Assembly (NCBI GenBank): GCA_902785425.1
Contig: CACZYP010000011.1
Location: 37,028 to 101,027 of the forward strand
Length of the DNA: 64,000 nt
Direction: 5' to 3'
Source of the DNA: an uncultured Ruminococcus sp.
Lineage (GTDB): Bacteria > Bacillota > Clostridia > Oscillospirales > Acutalibacteraceae
This document shows positions 24,768 to 34,445 of this stretch, in pieces (the stretch's first letter is position 1; every line of letters starts with the position of its first letter). The position numbers were made by a program, and so were the translations under genes. Under the pieces are notes generated by a model. The model did no database searches. It saw only the letters and a list, made by a program, of their open reading frames with translations, and was not told the origin of the DNA.

Positions 24768-27377
24768 ATGGCGGAGCTTTCGCCTATGATGAAACAATAT
24801 TTTGAGATCAAAGAGCGAAACAAAGACAGCATACTGTTTTTCAGGCTCGGCGATTTTTACGAAATGTTTTTTGACGATGCGATACTTGCATCGAAAGAGC
24901 TTGACCTCACCTTAACGGGCCGTGACTGCGGCAGGGAGGAGCGTGCGCCGATGTGCGGCGTTCCGTTTCACAGCTACGAGCAGTACGCCGCAAAGCTTGT
25001 GTCTAAGGGCTACAAGGTGGCTATATGCGAGCAGACGGAAGACCCCGCTCTTGCAAAAGGTCTTGTCAAGCGTGACGTTATAAGAGTGATAACGGCAGGC
25101 ACGGTGCTTGAAGACTCCATGCTCGACGAATCACGAAACAATTTTATCTGCTCGCTTTTTACCGAGGGCAAAAAGCATTACGCAGTTTTCTGCGATATAT
25201 CAACAGGCGAGCTTTACTGCGCCGATATCGACGTAAGCCCGGAGTGTACGGCGCTTAGAAGCGAGCTTTCACGCTACGAGCCGAGCGAGATACTCATAGG
25301 CGGCGAGGTCGAAAAAATGAAGGCTGTAGTGCCTTTCCTGCGTGACAAGCTCAACTCGACGGTCGAGATGCTTTTAGACGAATACTTCGATCACGAAACG
25401 GCCGAAAAAACTGTCTGCGAACAGTTCGGCAAAACGCTCGAACAGCTTTCTCTTGAAGGAAGACCGGGCGGCGTTCGTGCCATAGGCGCTTTACTGAGAT
25501 ATCTTCAAGAAACTCAGCGCACGGGCCTTGAACGGATAAGAAGCATTGAGACTTACGAAGACAACCGCTTCATGCACCTCGATTTCAACACGAAGCGAAA
25601 CCTGGAGCTTACCGAAACGATGCGCTCCAAGGAGAAAAAAGGCTCGCTTCTTTGGGTGCTTGACAGCACGAAAACCCCGATGGGTCACAGGCTCATAAGA
25701 CGATGGATAGAGCAGCCGCTCATGAGCTGCGCCGCAATTATCAGGCGGCAGAATGCAGTTGAAGAGCTTGTTAAGGACGCTCCCGCAAGGGGCGAATCTG
25801 TAAGATGTCTTTCCGGAATACCCGATCTTGAAAGACTGATGACGAGAGTTGTCTACGGTTCGGCTAACGCAAGAGACTTAAAAGCCTTGCAGTATGCGCT
25901 TGAAAAGCTGCCCGAGCTGAAAGATGCGATAAAGGACGCCTCATCTACGGAGCTTAAACGCATTTACGAAGAAACAGACGTCTGCAACGATATAAAGGAG
26001 CTTATCGACAGCTCGATAGACGACGAGCCGCCGTTTACGGTGCGTGAGGGCGGCATGATAAAGCACGGCTACAGCGAAGAGCTTGACGTTTTAAAGGGCG
26101 ACATGACAGATTCAACGGGCGTGCTTGCAGGGCTTGAAGCGAGAACGAGAGAGGAAACGGGCATACCGAAGCTCAAAGTCGGCTACAACAGAGTGTTCGG
26201 CTACTACCTTGAAGTTTCAAATTCCTACAGATCGCTCGTGCCCGATACATTCATAAGAAAGCAGACGCTTGCAAACTGTGAGCGCTACATAACGCCGGAG
26301 CTTAAAGAGCTTGAAGGCAGGATACTCGGTGCAAAGGACAGAGCCGTGGCGCTTGAATACGAGCTTTTTGTAAAGGTTCGTCAGACCGTTTCGGAGTCTA
26401 TCGACAGGATTCAGAAAACGGCGCAGGCGATAGCAAGGCTCGACGTTCTTGCAAGCTTTGCCGAAACTGCAGTTGATATGCGCTACTGCCGCCCCGATGT
26501 TAATTTAAGCGGCGAGATAGTGATAAAAAACGGCAGGCACCCCGTTGTTGAAAAGCTTTTAAACGGCGCTCCGTTCGTACCGAACGATGTTTTGCTCGAC
26601 GGCGAAAGAAACAGAGCGGCGATAATCACAGGCCCTAATATGGCGGGTAAATCGACGTTCATGAGGCAAACGGCGCTCATCGTTCTGATGGCGCAGACAG
26701 GCTCGTTCGTTCCTGCCGACAGCGCATCTGTTTCGATCACGGACGCTGTGTACACAAGAGTAGGCGCAAGCGACGACCTTGCAAACGGTCAGTCTACATT
26801 CATGGTAGAGATGAACGAGGTGGCTGAGATACTCAAAAATGCAACGTCACAAAGCCTGCTGATTCTTGACGAGATAGGCAGAGGAACATCGACTTTTGAC
26901 GGCATGAGCATCGCAAGGGCAGTGTTAGAATATGCCGCCGACAAGAAGAAGCTCGGCGCCAAGACGCTTTTTGCAACGCACTATCACGAGCTTACAGTGC
27001 TTGAAGATCTGCTCGACGGTGTTAAGAACTACAACATAGCCGTAAAAAAGCGTGGCGACGACATAACGTTTTTGCGGCGCATCGTTCCGGGAGGAGCAGA
27101 CGACAGCTACGGCATAGAGGTAGCAAAGCTTGCAGGACTTCCCGAAGCCGTGATAAGCAGGGCAAAGGTAGTTTTAAAAGAGCTTGAAAGCGGCAGAACA
27201 TCACAGCCGCCCCAAAAGCAGAAGAAGGAAGTAACGGATAAGCAGGATGATATGATCTCGCTTATACCGATGGGCAATTCAAAGATAGAGGAGCTTGTTC
27301 GCTCAATAGACATAAACACGCTCACTCCCGTTGAAGCGCTCAATAAATTATACGAACTGAAAACTATGTGTGAATAA
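24768..27377 (+). CDS. mutS: DNA mismatch repair protein MutS
   Basis: 869 residues, normal MutS1 length. The N-terminal mismatch-reading motif is RLGDFYEMFFDDA (Phe-x-Glu, about 24-36); the ABC-type ATPase has Walker A GPNMAGKSTFMRQTALI (about 622-638), Walker B SLLILDEIGRGTSTFDG and ATHYHELTVLEDLL; the C-terminal part mediates dimers. It scans DNA for mispairs and hands over to MutL, encoded two genes on. The ribosome site is GATCGGGGG. Confidence 0.97.
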   Translation: MAELSPMMKQYFEIKERNKDSILFFRLGDFYEMFFDDAILASKELDLTLTGRDCGREERAPMCGVPFHSYEQYAAKLVSKGYKVAICEQTEDPALAKGLVKRDVIRVITAGTVLEDSMLDESRNNFICSLFTEGKKHYAVFCDISTGELYCADIDVSPECTALRSELSRYEPSEILIGGEVEKMKAVVPFLRDKLNSTVEMLLDEYFDHETAEKTVCEQFGKTLEQLSLEGRPGGVRAIGALLRYLQETQRTGLERIRSIETYEDNRFMHLDFNTKRNLELTETMRSKEKKGSLLWVLDSTKTPMGHRLIRRWIEQPLMSCAAIIRRQNAVEELVKDAPARGESVRCLSGIPDLERLMTRVVYGSANARDLKALQYALEKLPELKDAIKDASSTELKRIYEETDVCNDIKELIDSSIDDEPPFTVREGGMIKHGYSEELDVLKGDMTDSTGVLAGLEARTREETGIPKLKVGYNRVFGYYLEVSNSYRSLVPDTFIRKQTLANCERYITPELKELEGRILGAKDRAVALEYELFVKVRQTVSESIDRIQKTAQAIARLDVLASFAETAVDMRYCRPDVNLSGEIVIKNGRHPVVEKLLNGAPFVPNDVLLDGERNRAAIITGPNMAGKSTFMRQTALIVLMAQTGSFVPADSASVSITDAVYTRVGASDDLANGQSTFMVEMNEVAEILKNATSQSLLILDEIGRGTSTFDGMSIARAVLEYAADKKKLGAKTLFATHYHELTVLEDLLDGVKNYNIAVKKRGDDITFLRRIVPGGADDSYGIEVAKLAGLPEAVISRAKVVLKELESGRTSQPPQKQKKEVTDKQDDMISLIPMGNSKIEELVRSIDINTLTPVEALNKLYELKTMCE

Positions 27378-27389
27378 GGGTGATCTATA

Positions 27390-27914
27390 ATGATAGCAAA
27401 TGAATACACCGTAACAAAAGATCTGTATCTTACATGGTACAAAGAAGGCAGAAAAAAAGGCTTGCAGCTCAAGATCTCGATAATGTGGGTAGTTATCCTC
27501 GTTTTACTTCTTGCAGCTACTATCGTTTACGCAGTTTCTCCCCATTCCGGAGACACACGCCCCTGGCTTGCGATAGAGGGAGCGTTCATGATCTACAGCG
27601 TCTACCATCTCTTTTTCAGACGCAAGATCGCCGCAGGCGATATGTATGACAAGATGGCAGCGCAGCTTGGCGAGAACTGGACAAAGACCGTAGTTTTTGA
27701 AGAGGACGGCATCCACACTATCGAAGGCAATTTTGAAGTGAAATATCCGTACACCGAGATCGAATCGGTAAGAAGCGAAGGCGACGAGATCTCTATCGAA
27801 ACAGACACGAAGTTCGTCATCAGAGCATACAAAGACAAATTCGTATCGGGCGACTACGCAAAATTTGCAAGATTCATCGAGAGCAAAGTAGTCAACAGAT
27901 GCTTCCTGAATTAA
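27390..27914 (+). CDS. YcxB-like membrane protein
   Basis: 174 residues. Two hydrophobic segments lie at about 29-49 and 60-77 (ISIMWVVILVLLLAATIVYA; IEGAFMIYSVYHLFF). The C-terminal half, with TVVFEEDGIHTIEGNFEVKYPYTEI and a closing beta-rich stretch, is the YcxB-like cytoplasmic domain. Its biochemical role is unknown. It lies 12 bp after mutS and probably shares its transcript; the place between mutS and mutL need not mean a role in repair. Confidence 0.7.
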   Translation: MIANEYTVTKDLYLTWYKEGRKKGLQLKISIMWVVILVLLLAATIVYAVSPHSGDTRPWLAIEGAFMIYSVYHLFFRRKIAAGDMYDKMAAQLGENWTKTVVFEEDGIHTIEGNFEVKYPYTEIESVRSEGDEISIETDTKFVIRAYKDKFVSGDYAKFARFIESKVVNRCFLN

Positions 27915-28222
27915 TTGACAATTGACAATGGACAATGGACAATTGCGGAAGCACTTCGTGCTTGCTTTTTGTTAATGTGGAATGTGGAAAGTGGAGTGTG
28001 GAATGGCGGAACTCGCCTGCGGCGAGTTGGATTATATCGGTTCTTACAAAAAATGCTTTATTCGCTGTCAGGAGATAAGCATTAATACTTGATAACCAAA
28101 GTAAAAAAACAAGCATAAAGTGCTTTATTCTTTCCACTTTCAGCTTTCCACATTAAAAACAGGAGCGAAGCGACTCCGAAATTGTCAATTATCAATTGTC
28201 AATTTTCAATTTTCAAACGTTC
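27912..28222. repeat. Nested heptad-arm elements between the YcxB-like gene and mutL
   Basis: Shell order is clear: outer left AATTGAC arm (27913-27944), AAGCACTTCGTGCTT hairpin (27949-27963), inner left AATGTGG arm (27973-28005), AACTCGCCTGCGGCGAGTT hairpin (28009-28027), A+T-rich spacer, AAGCATAAAGTGCTT hairpin (28109-28123), inner right CCACTTT/CCACATT arm (28134-28153), GGAGCGAAGCGACTCC hairpin (28162-28177), outer right arm TTGTCAATTATCAATTGTCA (28182-28203). No gene seen. Confidence 0.8.
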
Positions 28223-28249
28223 CACACTCGAAAAAAAGGGGGGAATATC

Positions 28250-30421
28250 ATGGGCAGGATCAATGTGCTGGAAAAGCATCTGGCGGAGCTTATTGCTGCG
28301 GGAGAGGTCGTTGAGAGACCGTCTTCGGCGATAAAGGAGCTTGTTGAAAACTCAATAGACTCGGGCGCTTCTGCTGTTACTGTAGAGATACAAAACGGCG
28401 GAAAAACTATGATGCGCATCACCGACAACGGCAGCGGCATTCTGCGTGACGATATCAGAAACGCCTTCAAACGCCATGCGACGAGTAAAGTCAGTGTTCA
28501 GACAGACCTTGACGCTATAGCTACGCTCGGATTCCGAGGAGAAGCGCTTGCTTCGGTGTGCGCCGTTGCAAAAGTAGAGGTGCTCACAAAAGCCCGTGAA
28601 GAAGACGTCGGCACTCACTATATCATCGAGGGCGGCGACGAAAAGCTTCTTGAAGATGCAGGCTGCCCCGACGGTACGACTATCATCGTGCGTGATCTGT
28701 TCTACAACACCCCCGCACGGTCGAAGTATCTCAAAAGCGACAGAAACGAAAGCCTTGCTGCCGCTAACATAGTCGATAAGATCGCTCTTTCTCACAGCGA
28801 GGTCGCTTTTACATTTATAAAAGACAACAACAGAACGCTTACAACTTCCGGCGACGGGATAGAGAAAAACTGTATCTACTCCGTTATTGGGCGTGAGTTT
28901 TCAAACGCCTGCATACCCGTTGACTATGAGCTCAACGGCATAAAGGTCAGGGGTTATGTCACAAAGCCGCAGGCTGCAAGAGCGTCGAGAGCGATGCAGA
29001 ATTTCTTTATAAACGGACGTTTCGTCAAAACAAGAACTGCAATGGCGGCGCTTGAAGAAGCCTGCAAGGGCATGGTAATGGTCGGTAAATATCCCGGCTG
29101 TGTTCTGCACCTTGAAATACCGCTCGACAGAGTAGATGTAAACGTTCACCCTGCAAAGATAGAAGTCCGCTTCGCCGAGGAAAGACCCGTTTTCGAGGCT
29201 GTTTATCACGGCGTAAAGACTGCTCTCGTTAAGGGCGACACGGTAAAGCAGTTCAAAACGGAGCAGCCTAAGGCGGCAGAGCTTATCGACCGTTCCGTTG
29301 TTCAGAAGCCTTTTACGTTCTCGCAGAAAGAGGTCGAAAGAGCGAATACTTCATACGTAAAAACAGCGCCCGACAGAAAGGCAGTCGGCGTTTATCACAA
29401 GATGATAGACGAAGCTGTGAAAGCTCCCGAACCTTCAAAAAAAGATTCGGTCGTAACGCTTCATGATCCGATGCCTGCGCCAGTAAAGGAATACGTCGAG
29501 AGGACATTCCCGAAAACGAGCGGAGTGAGCATCGACATTACGGCAGACGAAGAAACGGCGCTCGGCATAAAGCAAGAAGCAAAGGAGCCGATCGAGCCGA
29601 AGCCTGTTGAAGAAGAGAAGACGGAAGAGGCAAACGAAATAATTGAAACAAACGAAACGCCCTCCGTGATAACCCGGTTTGAAGAAAAAACGCAGGAAAA
29701 CCCTGTGACAGCGCAGAAACAGGACGAACAGGAAGAAGCTTCCGAAGCGCCTGTGATCGAATCTGCAAAGCAGCAAAGCACCGCCGAAGAGAAAGTATCG
29801 GAGATCATTTCGGATGACAACGATATTGCTCCGATAACCGATATATCGGGGGAATCCGTTCGATTTATCGGCGAGGCGTTCAAAACATATATTATAATCG
29901 AAAGATCCGGCGAGCTTGTTCTTATCGACAAGCACGCACTTCATGAGCGCATCATTTACGAGCGCTTAAGACGTGAACAGGGAAAGAAATACGCTCAGTA
30001 TCTGCTTGAGCCTGTTGCCGTGAGTCTTTCAAAGCCGCAGTACAATGCGATACTCGAAAACCTTTCCGTTATGAACGAGTCGGGCTTTGAGATAGACGAT
30101 TTCGGCAGCGGCACGGTGCTTGTAAGAAGCGCACCGTCGTTTATCGGAGCTTACGATGTTTCTTCTACGGTTGAAGAGATGGCGGAGCATATCCTTGACA
30201 ACAAGAGCAATATCGAGAGCGAATATACCGACTGGCTCTACCATAATATTGCGTGCAGAAGTGCAGTAAAGGGCGGCGACAAAAGCACGCCGCAGGAGCT
30301 TATCGACCTGTATCTCAAAATGGGCGAAGACCCGAATTATCGGTACTGCCCTCACGGAAGACCTACTTCAATGGTAATAACAAAAAAGCAGATAGAAAAA
30401 CAGTTTGGCAGGTTGGGCTGA
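28250..30421 (+). CDS. mutL: DNA mismatch repair protein MutL (endonuclease type)
   Basis: 723 residues from ATG 28250, chosen over the upstream open frame because AAGGGGGGAA precedes it and MGRINVLEKHLAELIAAGEV is the family N-terminus. GHKL ATPase motifs: ELVENSIDSGAS, ITDNGSGI, TLGFRGEAL. A long acidic linker covers about 390-530. The C-terminal domain has DKHALHERIIYE, fitting the DxHA(x)2E(x)4E endonuclease site, with ACRSAVKGGD and CPHGRPT metal motifs, so it should nick DNA itself, as expected in bacteria lacking MutH. Overlap-level spacing to miaA shows one operon. Confidence 0.96.
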   Translation: MGRINVLEKHLAELIAAGEVVERPSSAIKELVENSIDSGASAVTVEIQNGGKTMMRITDNGSGILRDDIRNAFKRHATSKVSVQTDLDAIATLGFRGEALASVCAVAKVEVLTKAREEDVGTHYIIEGGDEKLLEDAGCPDGTTIIVRDLFYNTPARSKYLKSDRNESLAAANIVDKIALSHSEVAFTFIKDNNRTLTTSGDGIEKNCIYSVIGREFSNACIPVDYELNGIKVRGYVTKPQAARASRAMQNFFINGRFVKTRTAMAALEEACKGMVMVGKYPGCVLHLEIPLDRVDVNVHPAKIEVRFAEERPVFEAVYHGVKTALVKGDTVKQFKTEQPKAAELIDRSVVQKPFTFSQKEVERANTSYVKTAPDRKAVGVYHKMIDEAVKAPEPSKKDSVVTLHDPMPAPVKEYVERTFPKTSGVSIDITADEETALGIKQEAKEPIEPKPVEEEKTEEANEIIETNETPSVITRFEEKTQENPVTAQKQDEQEEASEAPVIESAKQQSTAEEKVSEIISDDNDIAPITDISGESVRFIGEAFKTYIIIERSGELVLIDKHALHERIIYERLRREQGKKYAQYLLEPVAVSLSKPQYNAILENLSVMNESGFEIDDFGSGTVLVRSAPSFIGAYDVSSTVEEMAEHILDNKSNIESEYTDWLYHNIACRSAVKGGDKSTPQELIDLYLKMGEDPNYRYCPHGRPTSMVITKKQIEKQFGRLG

Positions 30422-30422
30422 T

Positions 30423-31367
30423 ATGGACAAGATCAAAATAGCTGCAGTGGTAGGGCCTACGGCGTCGGGCAAAACGGCGCTTGGCGCATACCTTGCAAAG
30501 GAGCTTGGCGGCGAGGTGATCTCCGCCGATTCAATGCAGATATACGAGGGTATGGACGTAGCCTCCGCAAAACCGACAACAGAAGAAATGCTCGGCGTGC
30601 CGCACCATCTTATCGGCATCATACCCAGATGCGAAGCCTTTTCCGTAGCACGTTACACCGAGCTTGCAAGGGAAAAGATAAACGAAATAACGGCAAGAGG
30701 AAAGCTTCCCGTGCTTGTCGGCGGAACGGGGCTTTATGTAGATTCGCTTTTGAACAATATCTCATTTTCCGAAAACGAGGCGGATCAGGCTCTCAGAGCG
30801 GAGCTTTTTGAAAAAGCGGAGCGCATGGGCGCACAGGCTTTGTGGGAAGAGTTAAAGCTTATCGACCCGGAATCGGCAGAGCGGATAGAGCCTAATAACG
30901 TAAAGCGTGTTATCCGTGCGATAGAGGTGTACAGAACAACGGGCATAACTATGACGGAACAGAACCGCCGCTCGAAGCTTACGCCCTCACCGTATAACGC
31001 TGTGAAGATAGGTTTGAAAACGGCAGACCGCCGGAAGCTTTACGACAGGATAGATCTTCGCTGTGACAAGATGATCGAAGCGGGCATTCTTGATGAAGCA
31101 CGTGAGGTCGTTTTTGATGAGACGATAGGCGAGACAGCAAAGAAAGCGATAGGCTGCAAAGAGTTTGCGCCGTACTTTAACGGTGAACAGAGCCTTGAAG
31201 AATCGCTCGAAATACTGAAACGGGAAACACGCCGCTACGCAAAAAGACAGCTGACATGGTTTTTGCGTGACGAAAACATAACATGGTACAACATCGACGA
31301 AATGTCGTTTGAAGAAATAAAAAGAAATGCACTCGAACTTATCAGGAGTAATTTGGATATTGAATAG
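30423..31367 (+). CDS. miaA: tRNA dimethylallyltransferase
   Basis: 314 residues. Adds a dimethylallyl group to A37 of tRNAs reading U-starting codons, giving the i6A that MiaB then modifies. P-loop AAVVGPTASGKTALGAYLAK, ISADSMQIYEGMDVASAKPT, LVGGTGLYVDSLL, and GCKEFAPYF are all present. ATG 30423 begins one base after the mutL stop; an earlier in-frame ATG lies inside mutL and is not needed. Confidence 0.95.
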   Translation: MDKIKIAAVVGPTASGKTALGAYLAKELGGEVISADSMQIYEGMDVASAKPTTEEMLGVPHHLIGIIPRCEAFSVARYTELAREKINEITARGKLPVLVGGTGLYVDSLLNNISFSENEADQALRAELFEKAERMGAQALWEELKLIDPESAERIEPNNVKRVIRAIEVYRTTGITMTEQNRRSKLTPSPYNAVKIGLKTADRRKLYDRIDLRCDKMIEAGILDEAREVVFDETIGETAKKAIGCKEFAPYFNGEQSLEESLEILKRETRRYAKRQLTWFLRDENITWYNIDEMSFEEIKRNALELIRSNLDIE

Positions 31368-31736
31368 GGAATAGTAAACTTACTATAAAAAAACTCAGCA
31401 AAGACGAGTTTCGGTCTGTCAATAAAGTTCTTTAGTCGCCGTGTCACGGCGAGGGAACCTGATGCAATAGACAGCTTAGGGGCATTTTCTGCCAAAATGC
31501 CCCTCTTTCCAAAGCAGTCCACCGGACTGTTTTGGAAATTCACCCCGAAAAGGGCGTGAATCTGCCTCCGGCGGCCAAAAGCTCCGCCTTTGGAAACCGC
31601 CCGCTTTTTTGGAAAAAGCGGGGCAAAAACCTCCGGTTGTGCGCATTTTTACTTTTTGACAAGCTGCAACTCGGCGAAGCCGAGTTCCGCAATTTTCCAT
31701 TTTCCATTTTCAATTTTCCATTTAACAAAGTGGGGT
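31368..31736. repeat. GC-rich hairpin modules and a right-hand heptad arm
   Basis: Hairpins in order: GTCGCCGTGTCACGGCGA (31435-31452), GGGGCATTTTCTGCCAAAAT-GCCCC (31480-31504), CAGTCCACCGGACTG (31515-31529), CACCCCGAAAAGGGCGTG (31541-31558), then CCTCCGGCGGCCAAAAGCTC (31566-31585) and CCCGCTTTTTTGGAAAAAGC-GGG (31600-31622). It ends with AACTCGGCGAAGCCGAGTT (31669-31687) and the right arm TTTTCCATTTTCCATTTTCA (31694-31725). Short frames crossing it are not genes. Confidence 0.6.
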
Positions 31737-31742
31737 AAAACA

Positions 31743-33140
31743 ATGAACGATCCCGAGCTTAATGAGTCCGATCTGTACCGCTTCGATCCTGACAGCGATA
31801 CGGAAGATGAAGCGCCGAGAAAGCGCTACAAGGACAAAACAAGAAAAAAGAGAAAAAAACGGAGAATAACGGCAGGCCGCATCGCTGCGGCTGTGATCGT
31901 GTTGTTCATCCTTACATATTTTTCGATGGTGGTATATACCTCAAACTTCACCATGCTCGAAACAGAGCAGGCAGATTCCTTTGAGCTTAATGACTGCATC
32001 GAAGTCGAAGCTACTGCCGTTCGTGACGAAGAGTATATCACAAACAACAAAAAGGGGATAATCTCCTACACCGTTGAAGACGGCGAAAAGGTAAACGCAG
32101 GCGGCGTTGTTGCAAAGCTGTTCGCTTCCGAGCAGGATGTAGAGAATTTTGCACAGTATAAAGAGACAGAAAACGAGCTGGAGCTTCTGAAGCAGATGAC
32201 AGGCTCCTCCGAAACGCTTTTCGTTGATCTTGATACCGTTGACGCTCAGATAAAGAAAAAGCTCATCGACTACCGCACAATGACGGTGCAGAACAAGCTG
32301 CCGTCGGCGGCTGCTTCAAAGCTTGATCTGCTAAGGCTTTTCAACGAGCGCACCGTTGTCACGGGCGGTTCGGCGAATTTTGACGGCCGCATAGCGGAGC
32401 TTCAGGCTCAGCTCGACAGCATACACGTTCCGGGCGATACAGGCAGCGTAAAAAGCAAGGATTCGGGCTTTTTCGTTTCGCTGCTTGACGGCTTTGAGAA
32501 CTCTCTTGATTACAGCCGTGCCGAATCGCTTACCGCCGATGAGGTCAATGCAGCCGTTCGCAAGGATCCGCCGAGCGACGCTGTGGGAAAGATCATCAAA
32601 ACGATAAACTGGTACATGCTTTGTCCCGTTACGAGCGAACAGGCGCTTACCGTTGCTTCGGGAAACACCGTAGTTGAGGTGTCTGTTCCGAGAGTTATGT
32701 CGGGAACGATACCGGCTACACGCATCACGGTAAATCAAAGCTCCAAGGTGGAAAACGGTCTGCTCGTTCTGAAATGCGACTACATGGACGGCACGCTTGC
32801 AGATATCCGCCGTGAGAACATCACGATAAAAACAAAGACATACAGCGGTCTTCGTGTCAGCCGTTCGGCTATTCACGACGATTACGTTACTGTTCAGGAT
32901 AAAAATGAGGACGGCGAGCTTATCGGCGAGCCTCACAAAGAAAAAACTCAGGGAGTGTACGTTGTGTACGGCAAGAGACTTGCGTTCGTTCCCGTGCATA
33001 TCATATATTCCGACAATGATTTTGTCATTTGCAGCGACGACGTCAACGATCCCGAGCTGCCCACAGGCGAGACTATCGCACTTCATGATACTATCGTTGT
33101 AAGAGGAAAGGAGCTTTACGATGGAAAGATCGTCAGATGA
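31743..33140 (+). CDS. HlyD-like membrane-anchored protein
   Basis: 465 residues. An acidic then very basic N-terminus (KDKTRKKRKKRR, about 35-46) precedes one membrane segment (about 51-70), and the rest is outside. The segment ISYTVEDGEKVNAGGVVAKL (about 103-122) is like the lipoyl half-motif of HlyD/membrane-fusion proteins, followed by a helical hairpin region and beta-rich C-terminal parts (YSGLRVSRSAIH; GVYVVYGKRLAFVPV), which match the HlyD_D23-like end. No ABC partner is adjacent. It overlaps ylmE by 20 bp at the head of the division cluster, so an envelope or division-site role is possible. Confidence 0.65.
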   Translation: MNDPELNESDLYRFDPDSDTEDEAPRKRYKDKTRKKRKKRRITAGRIAAAVIVLFILTYFSMVVYTSNFTMLETEQADSFELNDCIEVEATAVRDEEYITNNKKGIISYTVEDGEKVNAGGVVAKLFASEQDVENFAQYKETENELELLKQMTGSSETLFVDLDTVDAQIKKKLIDYRTMTVQNKLPSAAASKLDLLRLFNERTVVTGGSANFDGRIAELQAQLDSIHVPGDTGSVKSKDSGFFVSLLDGFENSLDYSRAESLTADEVNAAVRKDPPSDAVGKIIKTINWYMLCPVTSEQALTVASGNTVVEVSVPRVMSGTIPATRITVNQSSKVENGLLVLKCDYMDGTLADIRRENITIKTKTYSGLRVSRSAIHDDYVTVQDKNEDGELIGEPHKEKTQGVYVVYGKRLAFVPVHIIYSDNDFVICSDDVNDPELPTGETIALHDTIVVRGKELYDGKIVR

Positions 33141-33855
33141 GTTTTTAACAAAGCTCAGAAATGTTGAGGAAAACTACAAGATGATCGAGGCGCATATAGC
33201 TCATGCCGCAGAAAAAAGCGGCAGGCAGCGCTCCGATATCACATTTTTGGCGGCTACGAAAACAGTGGAGCCTGCCGTTATAAACCATGCCATAAAGCAG
33301 GGGCTTCGCTATATCGGCGAAAACCGTGTTCAGGAGCTTCTGTCAAAGTATGACGAGTACGACCTTGAAAATGCCGATCTGCAGTTTATCGGTCACTTAC
33401 AGACGAATAAGGTAAAACAGATCGTCGGCAAGGTGTCGCTTATCCAGTCGGTAGACAGCGTAAAACTTGCATCCGAGGTAGCACGTCAGGCAAAGCTGCA
33501 CAATAAAACGCAGGATATTCTGGTTGAAGTGAACATCGGCAGGGAAGAGAACAAATCGGGCGTCATGCCCGAAGCGCTCGGCGAGCTGATAGACGAGATC
33601 AAGGATATTGACGGCATTTTTATCAAAGGATTGATGACAATTCCGCCGATTTGTGAGGAAAAATCCGAAATTTGCAAATATTTTGAAGATATGCACAAAA
33701 TATTTATTGACATTTCGGGCAAAAAATCCGATAATGTTTCTATGGATATTCTTTCGATGGGTATGAGCGACGATTATTACGAGGCGATCCTTTGCGGAGC
33801 CAATATGGTAAGGATAGGTTCGCTGCTCTTCGGAAAGAGAAACTACGCTTTATAA
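33121..33855 (+). CDS. ylmE: PLP homeostasis protein (YggS/YlmE/PLPBP family)
   Basis: 244-residue PLP-binding single-domain barrel like the N-terminal part of alanine racemase. Residues in DITFLAATKTVEPAVI (PLP lysine at about 42), YIGENRVQEL, FIGHLQTNKVK and SMGMSDDYYEAI are the family signature. It buffers PLP; knockouts in other bacteria upset amino-acid and vitamin B6 pools. It starts within the end of the preceding gene with AAAGGAG seven bases before ATG. The order ylmE-sepF-ylmH-divIVA matches the dcw-linked cluster of Firmicutes. Confidence 0.93.
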   Translation: MERSSDEFLTKLRNVEENYKMIEAHIAHAAEKSGRQRSDITFLAATKTVEPAVINHAIKQGLRYIGENRVQELLSKYDEYDLENADLQFIGHLQTNKVKQIVGKVSLIQSVDSVKLASEVARQAKLHNKTQDILVEVNIGREENKSGVMPEALGELIDEIKDIDGIFIKGLMTIPPICEEKSEICKYFEDMHKIFIDISGKKSDNVSMDILSMGMSDDYYEAILCGANMVRIGSLLFGKRNYAL

Positions 33856-33887
33856 AGCAAGAGAGGAAGTTAAGGAGGATTCAGACG

Positions 33888-34445
33888 ATGGCTGACATTT
33901 TAGGAAAGCTTAAACAGATGTGGAACACTCCCGACGACGAGTACGATTACGACGACAAGCACGACGATACGGAAGATAAAAAGGTAAAGACCGTTACGGA
34001 GGAATATTACCCCGAAGAGATCATGCCTGTTCCGGAAACAGAGCCGATACCTATGCCGATATCGGAGCCGATCCCGGATTTTACTCCGCCGGTATTTAAC
34101 GACCCGATACCGACTCCGGTGCCTCCCGTAAACAGGAACCCGGTAATGAATATTGACGCTACCACAAAGCTTCAGGTAGTTATGTTCCGCCCCGACCGCT
34201 TCAGCGACGAGACAAGAACGATCGCAGACGAGCTTATCAGCAATCATACGATCGTGCTCAATCTTGAAAACGCAAACAAAGACAACTCCAGAAGGATCAT
34301 TGACTTCATGAGCGGTGCGGCTTACGCTACGGGCGGCAAGATAAAGCGTGTTGCAACGAGCACATTCCTTGTTATCCCGGGCAGCGTTCATATGTCGGGC
34401 GAAGATCTTCTTGCTCAGCTTGAAAGCAACGGGATCGTGATCTGA
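33888..34445 (+). CDS. sepF: Cell division protein SepF
   Basis: 185 residues. SepF binds FtsZ filaments and membrane and helps form the septum. N-terminal amphipathic helix MADILGKLKQMWNTPDDEYD, a long acidic and proline-rich linker (about 20-88), then the SepF domain with VMFRPDRFSDETRTIADELI, TIVLNLENANKDNSRRIIDF and FLVIPGSVHMSG. The frame is open upstream to 33792, but AAGGAGG before ATG 33888 and the family N-terminus set the start. Its stop overlaps the start of ylmH. Confidence 0.95.
   Translation: MADILGKLKQMWNTPDDEYDYDDKHDDTEDKKVKTVTEEYYPEEIMPVPETEPIPMPISEPIPDFTPPVFNDPIPTPVPPVNRNPVMNIDATTKLQVVMFRPDRFSDETRTIADELISNHTIVLNLENANKDNSRRIIDFMSGAAYATGGKIKRVATSTFLVIPGSVHMSGEDLLAQLESNGIVI

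Noticed and set aside
31476..31743. Several 60-75-codon frames on both strands
   Set aside because: Made of hairpin repeat modules that recur in other gaps in different frames.
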